This document shows, piece by piece, positions 1 through 5,485 of a DNA stretch of 6,878 bases. The DNA comes from Candidatus Krumholzibacteriia bacterium. Lineage in GTDB: Bacteria > Krumholzibacteriota > Krumholzibacteriia > LZORAL124-64-63. The stretch lies in contig DAOVTU010000154.1 in NCBI GenBank assembly GCA_030632925.1, positions 1-6,878 of the forward strand, given 5' to 3'. The notes beneath the pieces were generated by a model that was not told the origin of the DNA, did not search any database, and saw nothing but the letters and a program-made list of their open reading frames with translations. Numbering within the stretch: position 1 is the stretch's first letter; each line of letters opens with the position of its first letter. The translations under genes were made by a program, and so were the position numbers.

Positions 1-519
1 GGCGTACTTGCTGAGGGTGTAGGCGGCAAACTAGCCGAACCACTTGGGATCCATGTTCAGCGGCGGGCTCAGGTTCAGAACGGGGGGATTGTCGGCCTTG
101 AGCAGGTGCGGCATGGCCGACTTGGTCACGATATAACTGCCGCGGGCGTTCACGTCGTACATGCGGTCGTACATCTTCATGGTCGTGGCTTCGAGGCCGG
201 TCAGGCTGATGGCGCTGGCGTTGTTGACCACGATGTCGAGGCCGCCGAAGTGTTCGACGCCCTTGGCCAACGCTTCAATGACCTGCTCCTCGAAGCGGAT
301 GTCAGTCTTGACGGCAAAGGCCTTGCCGCCGGCTTCTTCAATTTCAGCCGCCGCGCTGTCGATGGTGCCGGGCAGTTTGGGGTGCTCGGTGGTCGTTTTA
401 GCCGCGATGATGATGTTGGCGCCGTCCTGGGCCGCACGCAGGGCGATGGCCTTGCCGATGCCGCGACTGGCGCCGCTGACGAAGATGGTTTTGCCTTTGA
501 GGGAGCGTTCAGTACTCAC
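1..519 (-). pseudogene. HSDL2-like short-chain dehydrogenase/reductase, in-frame TAG before the catalytic Tyr; runs off window
   Basis: An NAD(P)-dependent oxidoreductase of the SDR superfamily, closest by eye to the HSDL2-like group. The start is GTG at 519, with AAAGGA 7 nt upstream. Residues before the stop (162 aa) include the Rossmann nucleotide-binding motif SGASRGIG (15-22), D73, NNAS (99-102), the active-site Asn N124 and the catalytic Ser S151 in LNLSPP. The HSDL2 signatures KTTTEHPKLPGTI and SPPLNMDPKWF are present. A TAG at 31-33 follows KWFG. The same frame then continues to the window edge as FAAYTLSKYA, which carries the catalytic YxxxK motif (YTLSK). The 162-aa product therefore lacks the Tyr/Lys pair and the rest of the fold, and should be inactive. 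Alternatives are a sequencing error or stop readthrough. The family assignment is secure and the broken state is seen directly; its cause is unknown. The substrate cannot be predicted. Confidence 0.88.
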
Positions 520-533
520 TGGAAGATCCTTTC

Positions 534-570
534 AAAAAAAAGCCGGGCACAATAGTCATGTGTACCCGGC
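534..570 (-). terminator. Rho-independent terminator
   Basis: Read on the minus strand, GCCGGGTACA and TGTGCCCGGC form a 10-bp stem with one U-G wobble around a 9-nt loop, followed directly by eight T residues. On the plus strand the wobble becomes a C/A mismatch and no T-run follows, so the signal is directional. It lies 37 nt past the stop of the lipoprotein gene at 608 and ends 14 nt before the GTG of the dehydrogenase, next to that gene's ribosome binding site. Confidence 0.9.
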
Positions 571-571
571 C

Positions 572-600
572 AGTAAGGCTTGCGGTCAGTCTGCTGTCAA
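572..600 (-). promoter_or_regulatory. Candidate sigma-70-type promoter for the dehydrogenase reading frame
   Basis: A perfect -35 hexamer TTGACA (600-595) is followed after 17 nt by a poor -10 match, CTTACT (577-572, three of six). The expected transcription start is near 565, inside the upstream arm of the terminator hairpin. A transcript starting there would lack half of that arm. The weak -10 makes this tentative, but there is no other room for a promoter between the terminator and the dehydrogenase start. Confidence 0.35.
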
Positions 601-607
601 GCTCAGG

Positions 608-1180
608 TCACGGTCCGGCCGTGAGCACAGGATCAGCCTGAATCGAGAGTTGACCCAACGATGAATTTGAAAACCGCAGCCCGATGTGGGTTGCACCGCC
701 CGAACGCAAGGCCGCCACTTGTGCCGTCACGTCGATATTGAATGTTTTTCGCTCACCACTGGCAATGGCCAAAGTGTCCAGGGCTATGCCCGCATCGTAG
801 TCCGCAACCCCAGCCAACCCATCCCCTTCATAGAACGAGACGTTGAACGCTCCTGGGGGAGCACCGGAGGAGAATATGAAATCGAGAATTTCCACCGTGA
901 TTACCACGCTCGGCGAAACCGCAAAATCCAGGGGGAACTCAAGCATCGCCTGATCCTGGTCCGCATCAAAAATTCCCGGAGTGCCAATCGGATTGAGTTG
1001 GGTGCCATTGCGCACCGCAAAGGCGGCATCGGCGGGCCGAGTAAACGTTTCCGGCACTGGTGCTGCCGGATTATCGTCATCGCTGCAGCCAGCCAGAGCC
1101 ATCAGGCTCACCATCAGCAGCAACAAAAGCAAAAAATTCAAGGCCAACGCTGAGCGGCCCGATTTCAAAGTTGAGTACAC
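608..1180 (-). CDS. Putative outer-membrane lipoprotein, probable beta-sandwich domain, function unknown
   Basis: A 190-aa secreted lipoprotein. A long hydrophobic segment (about residues 11-30) ends in the lipobox LAGC, giving lipidated Cys32. The +2 residue is Ser, which by the E. coli rule favours the outer membrane. An acidic, Pro/Ala-rich linker (SDDDNPAAPVP) is followed by about 140 residues of alternating hydrophobic strands. The stretch FNIDVTAQVAALRSGG resembles the 'DVT..V..L..G' motif of DNRLRE/carbohydrate-binding-type beta-sandwich domains; this is only a resemblance. I chose the GTG at 1180 because GGAGG stands 6 nt upstream. The GTG at 1186 abuts that Shine-Dalgarno and would add two residues (192 aa). 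The gene is transcribed away from the plus-strand lipoprotein at 1484 and is closed by the strong terminator at 534-570. The family is not recognised. Confidence 0.85.
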   Translation of the reverse strand: MYSTLKSGRSALALNFLLLLLLMVSLMALAGCSDDDNPAAPVPETFTRPADAAFAVRNGTQLNPIGTPGIFDADQDQAMLEFPLDFAVSPSVVITVEILDFIFSSGAPPGAFNVSFYEGDGLAGVADYDAGIALDTLAIASGERKTFNIDVTAQVAALRSGGATHIGLRFSNSSLGQLSIQADPVLTAGP

Positions 1181-1309
1181 AATCACCCTCCATGGTGCAG
1201 TTAGCGGATTCGATTCATTTGGAGACTCTCATATCCACGATTGTCCCGCAACACGGAAAAAATCGACTGATTTCAAGCCGCGCCAAAGTCGTGAAATGGT
1301 CCCACCTCA

Positions 1310-1322
1310 CCACACTGTGTGG
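1310..1322. promoter_or_regulatory. 13-bp perfect palindrome, candidate activator binding site
   Basis: CCACAC-T-GTGTGG is a perfect dyad centred at 1316. That is about 130 bp upstream of the transcription start predicted from the sigma-54 promoter at 1422-1437, which falls in the usual range for enhancer sites of NtrC-type activators. The binding protein is unknown, and a chance palindrome of this size cannot be excluded. Confidence 0.4.
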
Positions 1323-1382
1323 CGATTAGGCACAGGCTGGCGAAGTGGGCCAGGCAAATCCACATCGCCATAACCAACAGTG

Positions 1383-1395
1383 TTTCAACGTTTTA
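1383..1395 (+). promoter_or_regulatory. IHF-like site
   Basis: TTTCAACGTTTTA matches the IHF consensus WATCAANNNNTTR at eight of nine defined positions, with the A at position 2 replaced by T. It sits between the palindrome at 1310-1322 and the sigma-54-like promoter, where IHF usually bends DNA at sigma-54 promoters. A short degenerate site such as this occurs often by chance. Confidence 0.35.
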
Positions 1396-1421
1396 ACTTC
1401 CTCCAGACAGATTCTTTGCTT

Positions 1422-1437
1422 CGGTACGCCACTTGCG
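1422..1437 (+). promoter_or_regulatory. Candidate sigma-54 (RpoN) -24/-12 promoter
   Basis: CGGTACGCCACTTGCG matches TGGCACG-N4-TTGC at nine of eleven defined bases. Both invariant dinucleotides are present: GG at 1423-1424 and GC at 1435-1436, separated by exactly 10 nt. Transcription would start near 1448, leaving a leader of about 36 nt with AAGGAG before the ATG at 1484. A sigma-54 activator gene lies in the same window (6217-6878), though this does not show that it acts here. Confidence 0.55.
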
Positions 1438-1483
1438 CTTAGAGGGCAGTTCACAGCTACCGACATCAACAAGGAGTCCCGAT

Positions 1484-2293
1484 ATGTACACCATCCGTTC
1501 CCTGCGCACCGGCACTGGCCTGATGGCCACCGCAGCCTTGATTTTCCTGCTCATCGTTGGCCTCAGCGGCTGCTCCGATACCGACGATTCCCCCATGGCC
1601 GCCAACACGCCGACCCCGCCGGAGATGCCTGCCGCCGAGCAACTGCAATTCGACTTTGGCTTCTTTGATGAAGGCGCCCAACTCGAAAAAGCCGCCGGCG
1701 ACTACGACAACTTCGTCAACGCCTACCTGCGCAGCGTACTGCTTGAAGCAGTGGCGCATCTGGTACTGATTGCTCCGGTGAGCACGTTCTCTGCTGCCCT
1801 GAACACCGCGCCCGTGGCCCAGGATGACGGCTCGTGGGTGTGGACTTATGACTTGCACTACGGCCCGGACCCCATCACGGTGATCCTGCGCGGCCTGCCG
1901 GTGGGCGATGTGGTGGAGTGGGAAATGAGCCTGAGCCCGGTCGGTACCGACTACACCGTGGTCTGGTTCACCGGCACCACCAACGGCAATGGCCAAGAGG
2001 GACACTGGTTGTTCCACGATCTCGATACCGAAGGTTTCCCCGTCAGCGGCGAGATCATCTGGGGCCGCAACTTCCTGGAATTTGTGGGCCATGATGGCGA
2101 CGCTGGAATAGAACGCCTGCGCTTCAGCGACAACGCCCCGGATTTCAGCATCGAGTTCACGCCTGGTGACGGTTCGGCCACGAGCTTCATCCGCTGGAAC
2201 GATTCGGGCACCGGCAGCTTGCAGGTGCCGGATTACAACGAAGGCCTTGAGGCTTGCTGGGATGTTTATCAGCAGAATACGGTTTGCCAGTAG
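1484..2293 (+). CDS. Putative lipoprotein, function unknown
   Basis: A 269-aa lipoprotein and the only plus-strand gene in the window. The start ATG is at 1484, with AAGGAG (1471-1476) 7 nt upstream; the longer frame opening at 1433 uses a non-ATG codon and lacks this signal. The signal peptide runs to the lipobox LSGC, with lipidated Cys30 followed by SDTDD. A Pro/Ala linker (about 37-52) precedes a mostly beta C-terminal part. That part has repeated Trp/Tyr strands (GSWVWTYDLHYG, VVEWEMSL, GHWLFHDLD, GEIIWGRN), a pattern I associate with uncharacterised lipoproteins that end in stacked antiparallel strands. Cys258 and Cys268 near the C-terminus could form a disulfide. Residues 62-95 look helical. 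The gene is likely controlled by the sigma-54-like promoter upstream. No enzymatic motif was seen. Confidence 0.9.
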   Translation: MYTIRSLRTGTGLMATAALIFLLIVGLSGCSDTDDSPMAANTPTPPEMPAAEQLQFDFGFFDEGAQLEKAAGDYDNFVNAYLRSVLLEAVAHLVLIAPVSTFSAALNTAPVAQDDGSWVWTYDLHYGPDPITVILRGLPVGDVVEWEMSLSPVGTDYTVVWFTGTTNGNGQEGHWLFHDLDTEGFPVSGEIIWGRNFLEFVGHDGDAGIERLRFSDNAPDFSIEFTPGDGSATSFIRWNDSGTGSLQVPDYNEGLEACWDVYQQNTVCQ

Positions 2294-2309
2294 TCTGACA
2301 GATCAGACT
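2292..2309 (+). repeat. Small hairpin overlapping the stop codon
   Basis: AGTCTGA-CAGA-TCAGACT is a perfect 7-bp inverted repeat with a 4-nt loop that starts inside the TAG of the plus-strand lipoprotein. No T-run follows it. It sits 6 nt before the larger hairpin at 2316-2349 and may act with it in transcript ending or 3'-end protection. Confidence 0.6.
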
Positions 2310-2315
2310 TGCAGA

Positions 2316-2349
2316 GAACGCCGCCCCCGCTGATGTGGGGGCGGCGTTC
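2316..2349. terminator. Perfect 13-bp hairpin between convergent genes, probable bidirectional terminator
   Basis: GAACGCCGCCCCC and its exact complement flank an 8-nt loop (2329-2336). It lies between the ends of the convergent genes at 2293 (plus) and 2360 (minus), where a shared terminator is expected. Neither side has a T-run, so it is not a classic intrinsic terminator. It may rely on stem strength, on Rho, or serve as a 3'-end stabiliser. Confidence 0.65.
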
Positions 2350-2359
2350 GGCGTAGAAA

Positions 2360-2974
2360 TTATTCCAGATCGATTCCATAATAGGCACAAACATCAGCGT
2401 GATTCTTTGGATCAACCCCAGCCGTTTTCAGTTCATTGTAGATATCCTGCTGCGGATTACCGGCGCCTGATTTGGCTACGCTGCCCTGAATAATGACATA
2501 CCTGAATTGGGTGGTGATAGAAGGCAAAACTGAAGATTCGGCCCAAAGCCAGATCCGCAGGGCGTTGAGGTAGGCCCAGTAGTTGTATTCCTTCGGGACC
2601 GTGTCTCCCTGGAAAGATACGGGAAGGGAGAACAAATAGCCGTTGCTTCTCATGTAGACCAGGATGACACCTGAATCCAGAACCGCTTGGGTGATTTCCG
2701 GGGCCGGTTGGATGAAGTCGGGATTGGTACCGGGAACGGTCCAGGTGGGATCGAACCAGGCGGACGAGAAAACATTTACAATTCCATCGCTGCCGTCGGT
2801 GCCATCCGTACCATCGGTGCCGTCCGCACCGTCCGTGCCGTCGGTTCCATCGATGCCATCCACTCCGGCTGGCCCGGTCGGGCCCGTTGCTCCATCGTCA
2901 CCAGAACATGAGATCAGACCCAAACTCAGAATCAAGGCCAGAACGATACAAGAAATGAATTTTAGAGTTTTCAA
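2360..2974 (-). CDS. Collagen-like lipoprotein with conserved C-terminal domain
   Basis: A 204-aa lipoprotein. Residues 1-22 are a signal peptide ending in the lipobox LISC (lipidated Cys23). Thirteen unbroken Gly-X-Y triplets (25-63), mostly GTD, GAD or GID with GPT-GPA near the start, form a collagen-like stalk. The C-terminal domain (about 66-204) has the pattern APEITQAVLDSGVILVYMR ... FRYVIIQGSV ... ELKTAGVDP ... VCAYYGI. I recall this from collagen-like lipoproteins of Bacteroidota, where it follows a similar Gly-X-Y segment. The start is TTG at 2974 with CAGGGGGG 5 nt upstream, the same leader layout as the gene starting at 5414; no in-frame ATG lies near. The gene follows the TPR gene by 51 nt and is probably in the same transcript. 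The likely role is a surface-exposed, trimer-forming stalk with a globular head; the ligand is unknown. Confidence 0.9.
   Translation of the reverse strand: MKTLKFISCIVLALILSLGLISCSGDDGATGPTGPAGVDGIDGTDGTDGADGTDGTDGTDGSDGIVNVFSSAWFDPTWTVPGTNPDFIQPAPEITQAVLDSGVILVYMRSNGYLFSLPVSFQGDTVPKEYNYWAYLNALRIWLWAESSVLPSITTQFRYVIIQGSVAKSGAGNPQQDIYNELKTAGVDPKNHADVCAYYGIDLE
2786..2902 (-). repeat. 9-bp-periodic repeat encoding Gly-X-Y collagen triplets
   Basis: Thirteen tandem 9-bp units encode the collagen-like stalk, most reading GGN-ACN-GAY (Gly-Thr-Asp) on the minus strand. Units differ mainly at wobble positions, so this is a degenerate rather than an exact tandem repeat. It could still change length by slippage or recombination. 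Confidence 0.85.
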
Positions 2975-3025
2975 TGATTCCCCCCTGTTTTTTATGCTTA
3001 CGAATGCTGAATAACCAAGACCCGT

Positions 3026-4375
3026 TCAACGCCTGATCACGAACCGATCAATGTAGTCCCGCAACTCTTGTTTCTCTTTCTCTGACATTGTTGAGGTCAG
3101 ATGATAACGGGTGAACGGCGCGATCTTGTCGTAGAGAACGTACTGTCGCAGGTACCCTGCCTGGTAAATCGCTACGAGTGCCTCAAGATACGGATCTGAA
3201 GCGGCCCCGACCTCCTGCTTTTGAAAAATGTACATCCCCAACAGGTGGGCGACCTTGTAGAATTCGAACTCTTCAATGTCCCAGGTGTCGAATACGGTCT
3301 GCAATTCTGTACGCTTATTGTTGATCACGATGTCCGCTGCAGCGTAGTACAACCACGATTCGACGAGCCTTGGCTGCACGCCCTTGTCCACCCATATATG
3401 TGTCCCCCTCGCATACGTTCGGTCCCTGAAGCGCCGGTCGATAACGCGCCCTCCCTCGTCGGACAAGAGACATTCCAAAGCAACCCACGCCAGAAGGTTG
3501 TTCCGGCAAGTCACGACCGACCCGGTCAACGCTTCTATTGCCTTTGGCCCATCCCCATTCGCCAAGTAGCAGAATGCCATGGAATAGCCGAGCATGGGGT
3601 TCAGTGGGTTGGCTGATGCGCCTTTGCGGTACCACTGCTGGGCACGGACCAGGTCGCCTTCTGCGAAATAGGAGTTGCCAATACCGACATGCAAATACGA
3701 AAGGTTGGGGTACTCTGGGAGATATTCCTGCAGTTTGACTCGATACTCCTCGTAGCGGCCTGTATGGAATAATTTCGCGGATTTCCTGATGTCGTTCAAC
3801 GTCCCCGATTCGATATCGAGGCTATAGACGTGGTCCCTGGTCGCATTGATACACATCTCGGGGTCATAACCGTCCACGGCCATCCTGTTGTACTTGTCCA
3901 TTTTGGGGTCGATATATCTGGCAAGCAAGGCAAACAGCCCGTCGCGATCACCGGCGGCAATCAGAGCCTTGTAGTCCAGGATGTCCATCATGTTCAGCCC
4001 GGACAGCGCCAGCAATTCTCTCCCATCGGCAATCGTAGGCGGAGTGATGAGTTGCTCTTTTGGCAAGCGGCGCTCGAAACCCTTCCCGGCGAAACGCCAT
4101 CTCTTGTTGTAACGAGTCCGCATCTCTATGATCGAATAACGGCAGGTGATCCCCATTTCTTTCAACATCCTGGGGGCATCTTTGCAATAGATATCCGGAT
4201 AGTGCTGATTGAAAATCAGTTCAAACGCCGACCCTTTTACCGGCTCGTACGATTTGGTCTCGGGCCCGGATCCGGTCTGCGCATTGGCGAAGTCGATTCC
4301 AGGCAGGCACAGGTGCAAGAGAATCCCTGTCGCCAGCAGCAGCTTCCATTGTATATAGGCCGGAACCAAAGGCAT
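3026..4375 (-). CDS. Secreted TPR-repeat protein, function unknown
   Basis: A 449-aa protein. I chose the ATG at 4375, not the upstream in-frame ATG at 4459. It follows the TGA of the preceding gene by 4 nt (TGACCGAATG) and places a standard signal peptide at the N-terminus: charged start, hydrophobic 11-27, cleavage after ANA at 30-32. The mature part has a unique region (33-190) and then helical repeats. The clearest TPR units are about 227-260 (GNSYFAEGDLVRAQQWYRKG) and 261-294 (AFCYLANGDGPKAIEAL), with a weaker one at 193-226. Residues 295-449 are helical and unassigned. Six cysteines in the mature part (64, 78, 175, 269, 290, 302) fit an oxidising periplasm. No lipobox or transmembrane segment follows the signal peptide, so a periplasmic location is likely. 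A scaffold role is inferred from the TPRs only. Confidence 0.87.
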   Translation of the reverse strand: MPLVPAYIQWKLLLATGILLHLCLPGIDFANAQTGSGPETKSYEPVKGSAFELIFNQHYPDIYCKDAPRMLKEMGITCRYSIIEMRTRYNKRWRFAGKGFERRLPKEQLITPPTIADGRELLALSGLNMMDILDYKALIAAGDRDGLFALLARYIDPKMDKYNRMAVDGYDPEMCINATRDHVYSLDIESGTLNDIRKSAKLFHTGRYEEYRVKLQEYLPEYPNLSYLHVGIGNSYFAEGDLVRAQQWYRKGASANPLNPMLGYSMAFCYLANGDGPKAIEALTGSVVTCRNNLLAWVALECLLSDEGGRVIDRRFRDRTYARGTHIWVDKGVQPRLVESWLYYAAADIVINNKRTELQTVFDTWDIEEFEFYKVAHLLGMYIFQKQEVGAASDPYLEALVAIYQAGYLRQYVLYDKIAPFTRYHLTSTMSEKEKQELRDYIDRFVIRR

Positions 4376-4379
4376 TCGG

Positions 4380-5414
4380 TCACCGCGCCTTCGCGGAATA
4401 TGATCTCTCCTGCTTACCGACGATGATGACACAATCACTGGCCTCAAACGGTGTGCCATCGAGCAGAATGCCGCTGATAGTCAGCGCTTTCTGATCACCG
4501 CTGGCAACATGCCCCAGGGCAGCAACGACTTCCTGCGTACTGAACTTCAGGGTCAAATCGTCGTATCCGTCCGGTTCGTTTTCCGCACATTCACATTCAT
4601 CGCCATCGAAGGGGGCGGTGACATCCTTGACAGAACTTTTGAGCGGAGAAACACCCTCAAGCAAGAGCGAGGTCACGTCAATGTCGAGCACATCGAAGTT
4701 GGGTGTTCCGAGAATAGCGACCGGCAATCTCCCACGTGATTTCGGGTTGATGGGATTGGGGCATGAACCCGGCTTGATATCGAAAGCAATTATCGTGGTT
4801 TCGCGGACAAGATAAGTGCTTTCGTCACTATAGATTGGCCCCCACCCGCTGATGCGAAAAGCCACCGCGTTGGGTTCCACATTAAGTTGCCTGCCCATGG
4901 AAAAGGCCCATTGTTTGTGCCCAGCCGGTTCGCTGACGTCGACTTGGTCAACAACCAGTCCCCGAGTTGTGTAGTGTGTCGTCGACAACCTCACGTTCCC
5001 GAACCAATCCCTGAGTTCTTCGGCTCGCAAGACCATCGCAGCATCTGTCGATCTGTTGACAATGTTGGCGGCCACACCAAGCGCCTGGAGTTCAGCCTCG
5101 GAGGCGACCCGCCATCCTTCAAAATCCCCACCTGGTACGGTTTCCAGTACGACATCGTTGTAGTGATAGGGTGACGTTGCGTCGAGGTTGAGAAATTCCT
5201 GATTGTTCAAGTTGTCTCGGACAATACGCCCCCAGGCCTGGTCGTCTACCAGATCCACTTGTTCGAATAATGACTTGAGGTGGGGTTCGCTGACTTCTGC
5301 TTGTTCCTGAGTATTGTGCGGTGTAGCGGGCGCCGAGATGATCTCGTCTGAGCTTCCGCAACCAGTGAAGATAAACAACAGACTGAACGCGGTAATCAAT
5401 CGGATGGGTTTCAT
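4380..5414 (-). CDS. Two-domain lipoprotein with C-terminal DIKPGS-type domain
   Basis: A 344-aa lipoprotein. The ATG at 5414 has CAGGGGG 5 nt upstream and begins a short signal peptide ending in the lipobox FTGC (Cys19). The longer frame (from 5495) would bury this signal. Residues 70-205 contain LNLDATSPYHYNDVV, GGDFEGWRVASEAELQALG and a final YLVRE. This pattern resembles the N-terminal domain of many PEP-CTERM secreted proteins ('LDL..T...SY..V ... GG.F.GWR.AT..E'). Residues 211-334 begin FDIKPGSCPNPINPKS and include GRLPVAILGT, an acidic Cys pair (DECEC, 272-276), DGYDDLTLKFSTQEVVAAL and LLDGTPF. I recognise this domain from many secreted proteins of Planctomycetes, deltaproteobacteria and archaea, but know no function. 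It is the first gene of the run leading into the TPR gene and is probably translationally coupled to it. Confidence 0.88.
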   Translation of the reverse strand: MKPIRLITAFSLLFIFTGCGSSDEIISAPATPHNTQEQAEVSEPHLKSLFEQVDLVDDQAWGRIVRDNLNNQEFLNLDATSPYHYNDVVLETVPGGDFEGWRVASEAELQALGVAANIVNRSTDAAMVLRAEELRDWFGNVRLSTTHYTTRGLVVDQVDVSEPAGHKQWAFSMGRQLNVEPNAVAFRISGWGPIYSDESTYLVRETTIIAFDIKPGSCPNPINPKSRGRLPVAILGTPNFDVLDIDVTSLLLEGVSPLKSSVKDVTAPFDGDECECAENEPDGYDDLTLKFSTQEVVAALGHVASGDQKALTISGILLDGTPFEASDCVIIVGKQERSYSAKAR

Positions 5415-5442
5415 GATATCCCCCTGAAACTGAAGCAAACGA

Positions 5443-5466
5443 CCCAAGGGCACGATTCCCTTAGGG
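5443..5466 (-). repeat. Inverted repeat in the leader of the DIKPGS lipoprotein gene
   Basis: CCCTAAGGG and CCCTTGGG pair across a 7-nt spacer with one bulged base. The repeat ends about 28 nt before the start codon, between the candidate promoter and the ribosome binding site. It could be an operator dyad or a leader hairpin. No T-run follows it. Confidence 0.45.
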
Positions 5467-5485
5467 CTGAGGGGGCGAGAAATGG

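Larger units (their letters stand above)
1181..1483. other. Divergent intergenic region with regulatory signals
   Basis: About 300 bp between two divergently transcribed lipoprotein genes. I see no convincing gene here. It contains a 13-bp palindrome (1310-1322), an IHF-like site (1383-1395) and a sigma-54-like promoter (1422-1437) serving the plus-strand gene, plus GGAGG at 1187-1191 for the minus-strand gene. I found no good sigma-70 promoter for the minus-strand gene. Confidence 0.6.

Noticed and set aside
106..664. Two long open frames on the plus strand opposite the dehydrogenase
   Set aside because: They are antisense to a well-supported SDR reading frame, have low-complexity Ala/Val/Arg-rich translations and no recognisable domain; typical of high-GC shadow frames.
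1273..1371. 32-codon minus-strand ORF with a hydrophobic stretch and ATQC, in the divergent intergenic region
   Set aside because: No ribosome binding site stands in front of its ATG (the nearest GGAGG is too far upstream), and it covers the palindrome. A small gene cannot be supported.
1466..2092. 208-codon minus-strand open frame inside the plus-strand lipoprotein
   Set aside because: The His/Gly/Ala-rich translation has no signal or motif. The opposite strand has a clear ribosome binding site, signal peptide and lipobox.
2664..3014. Plus-strand frame encoding tandem Pro-Ser-Val repeats
   Set aside because: It is the antisense translation of the collagen-coding 9-bp repeats. The sense strand gives Gly-X-Y after a lipobox, which is the biologically coherent reading.
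2991..3018. Possible promoter TTGGTT/CATAAA upstream of the collagen-like gene
   Set aside because: The predicted start would fall inside the ribosome binding site, and the hexamers match poorly. Co-transcription with the TPR gene is more likely.
4376..4459. Upstream extension of the TPR protein to an ATG at 4459
   Set aside because: It would add 28 residues in front of a good signal peptide and overlap the preceding gene by 80 bp. The coupled ATG at 4375 is better.
5428..5447. Possible sigma-54 site upstream of the DIKPGS lipoprotein (TTGGGTCGTTTGCTT on the minus strand)
   Set aside because: GG and GC are only 7 nt apart rather than 10, so the element cannot be a -24/-12 promoter.
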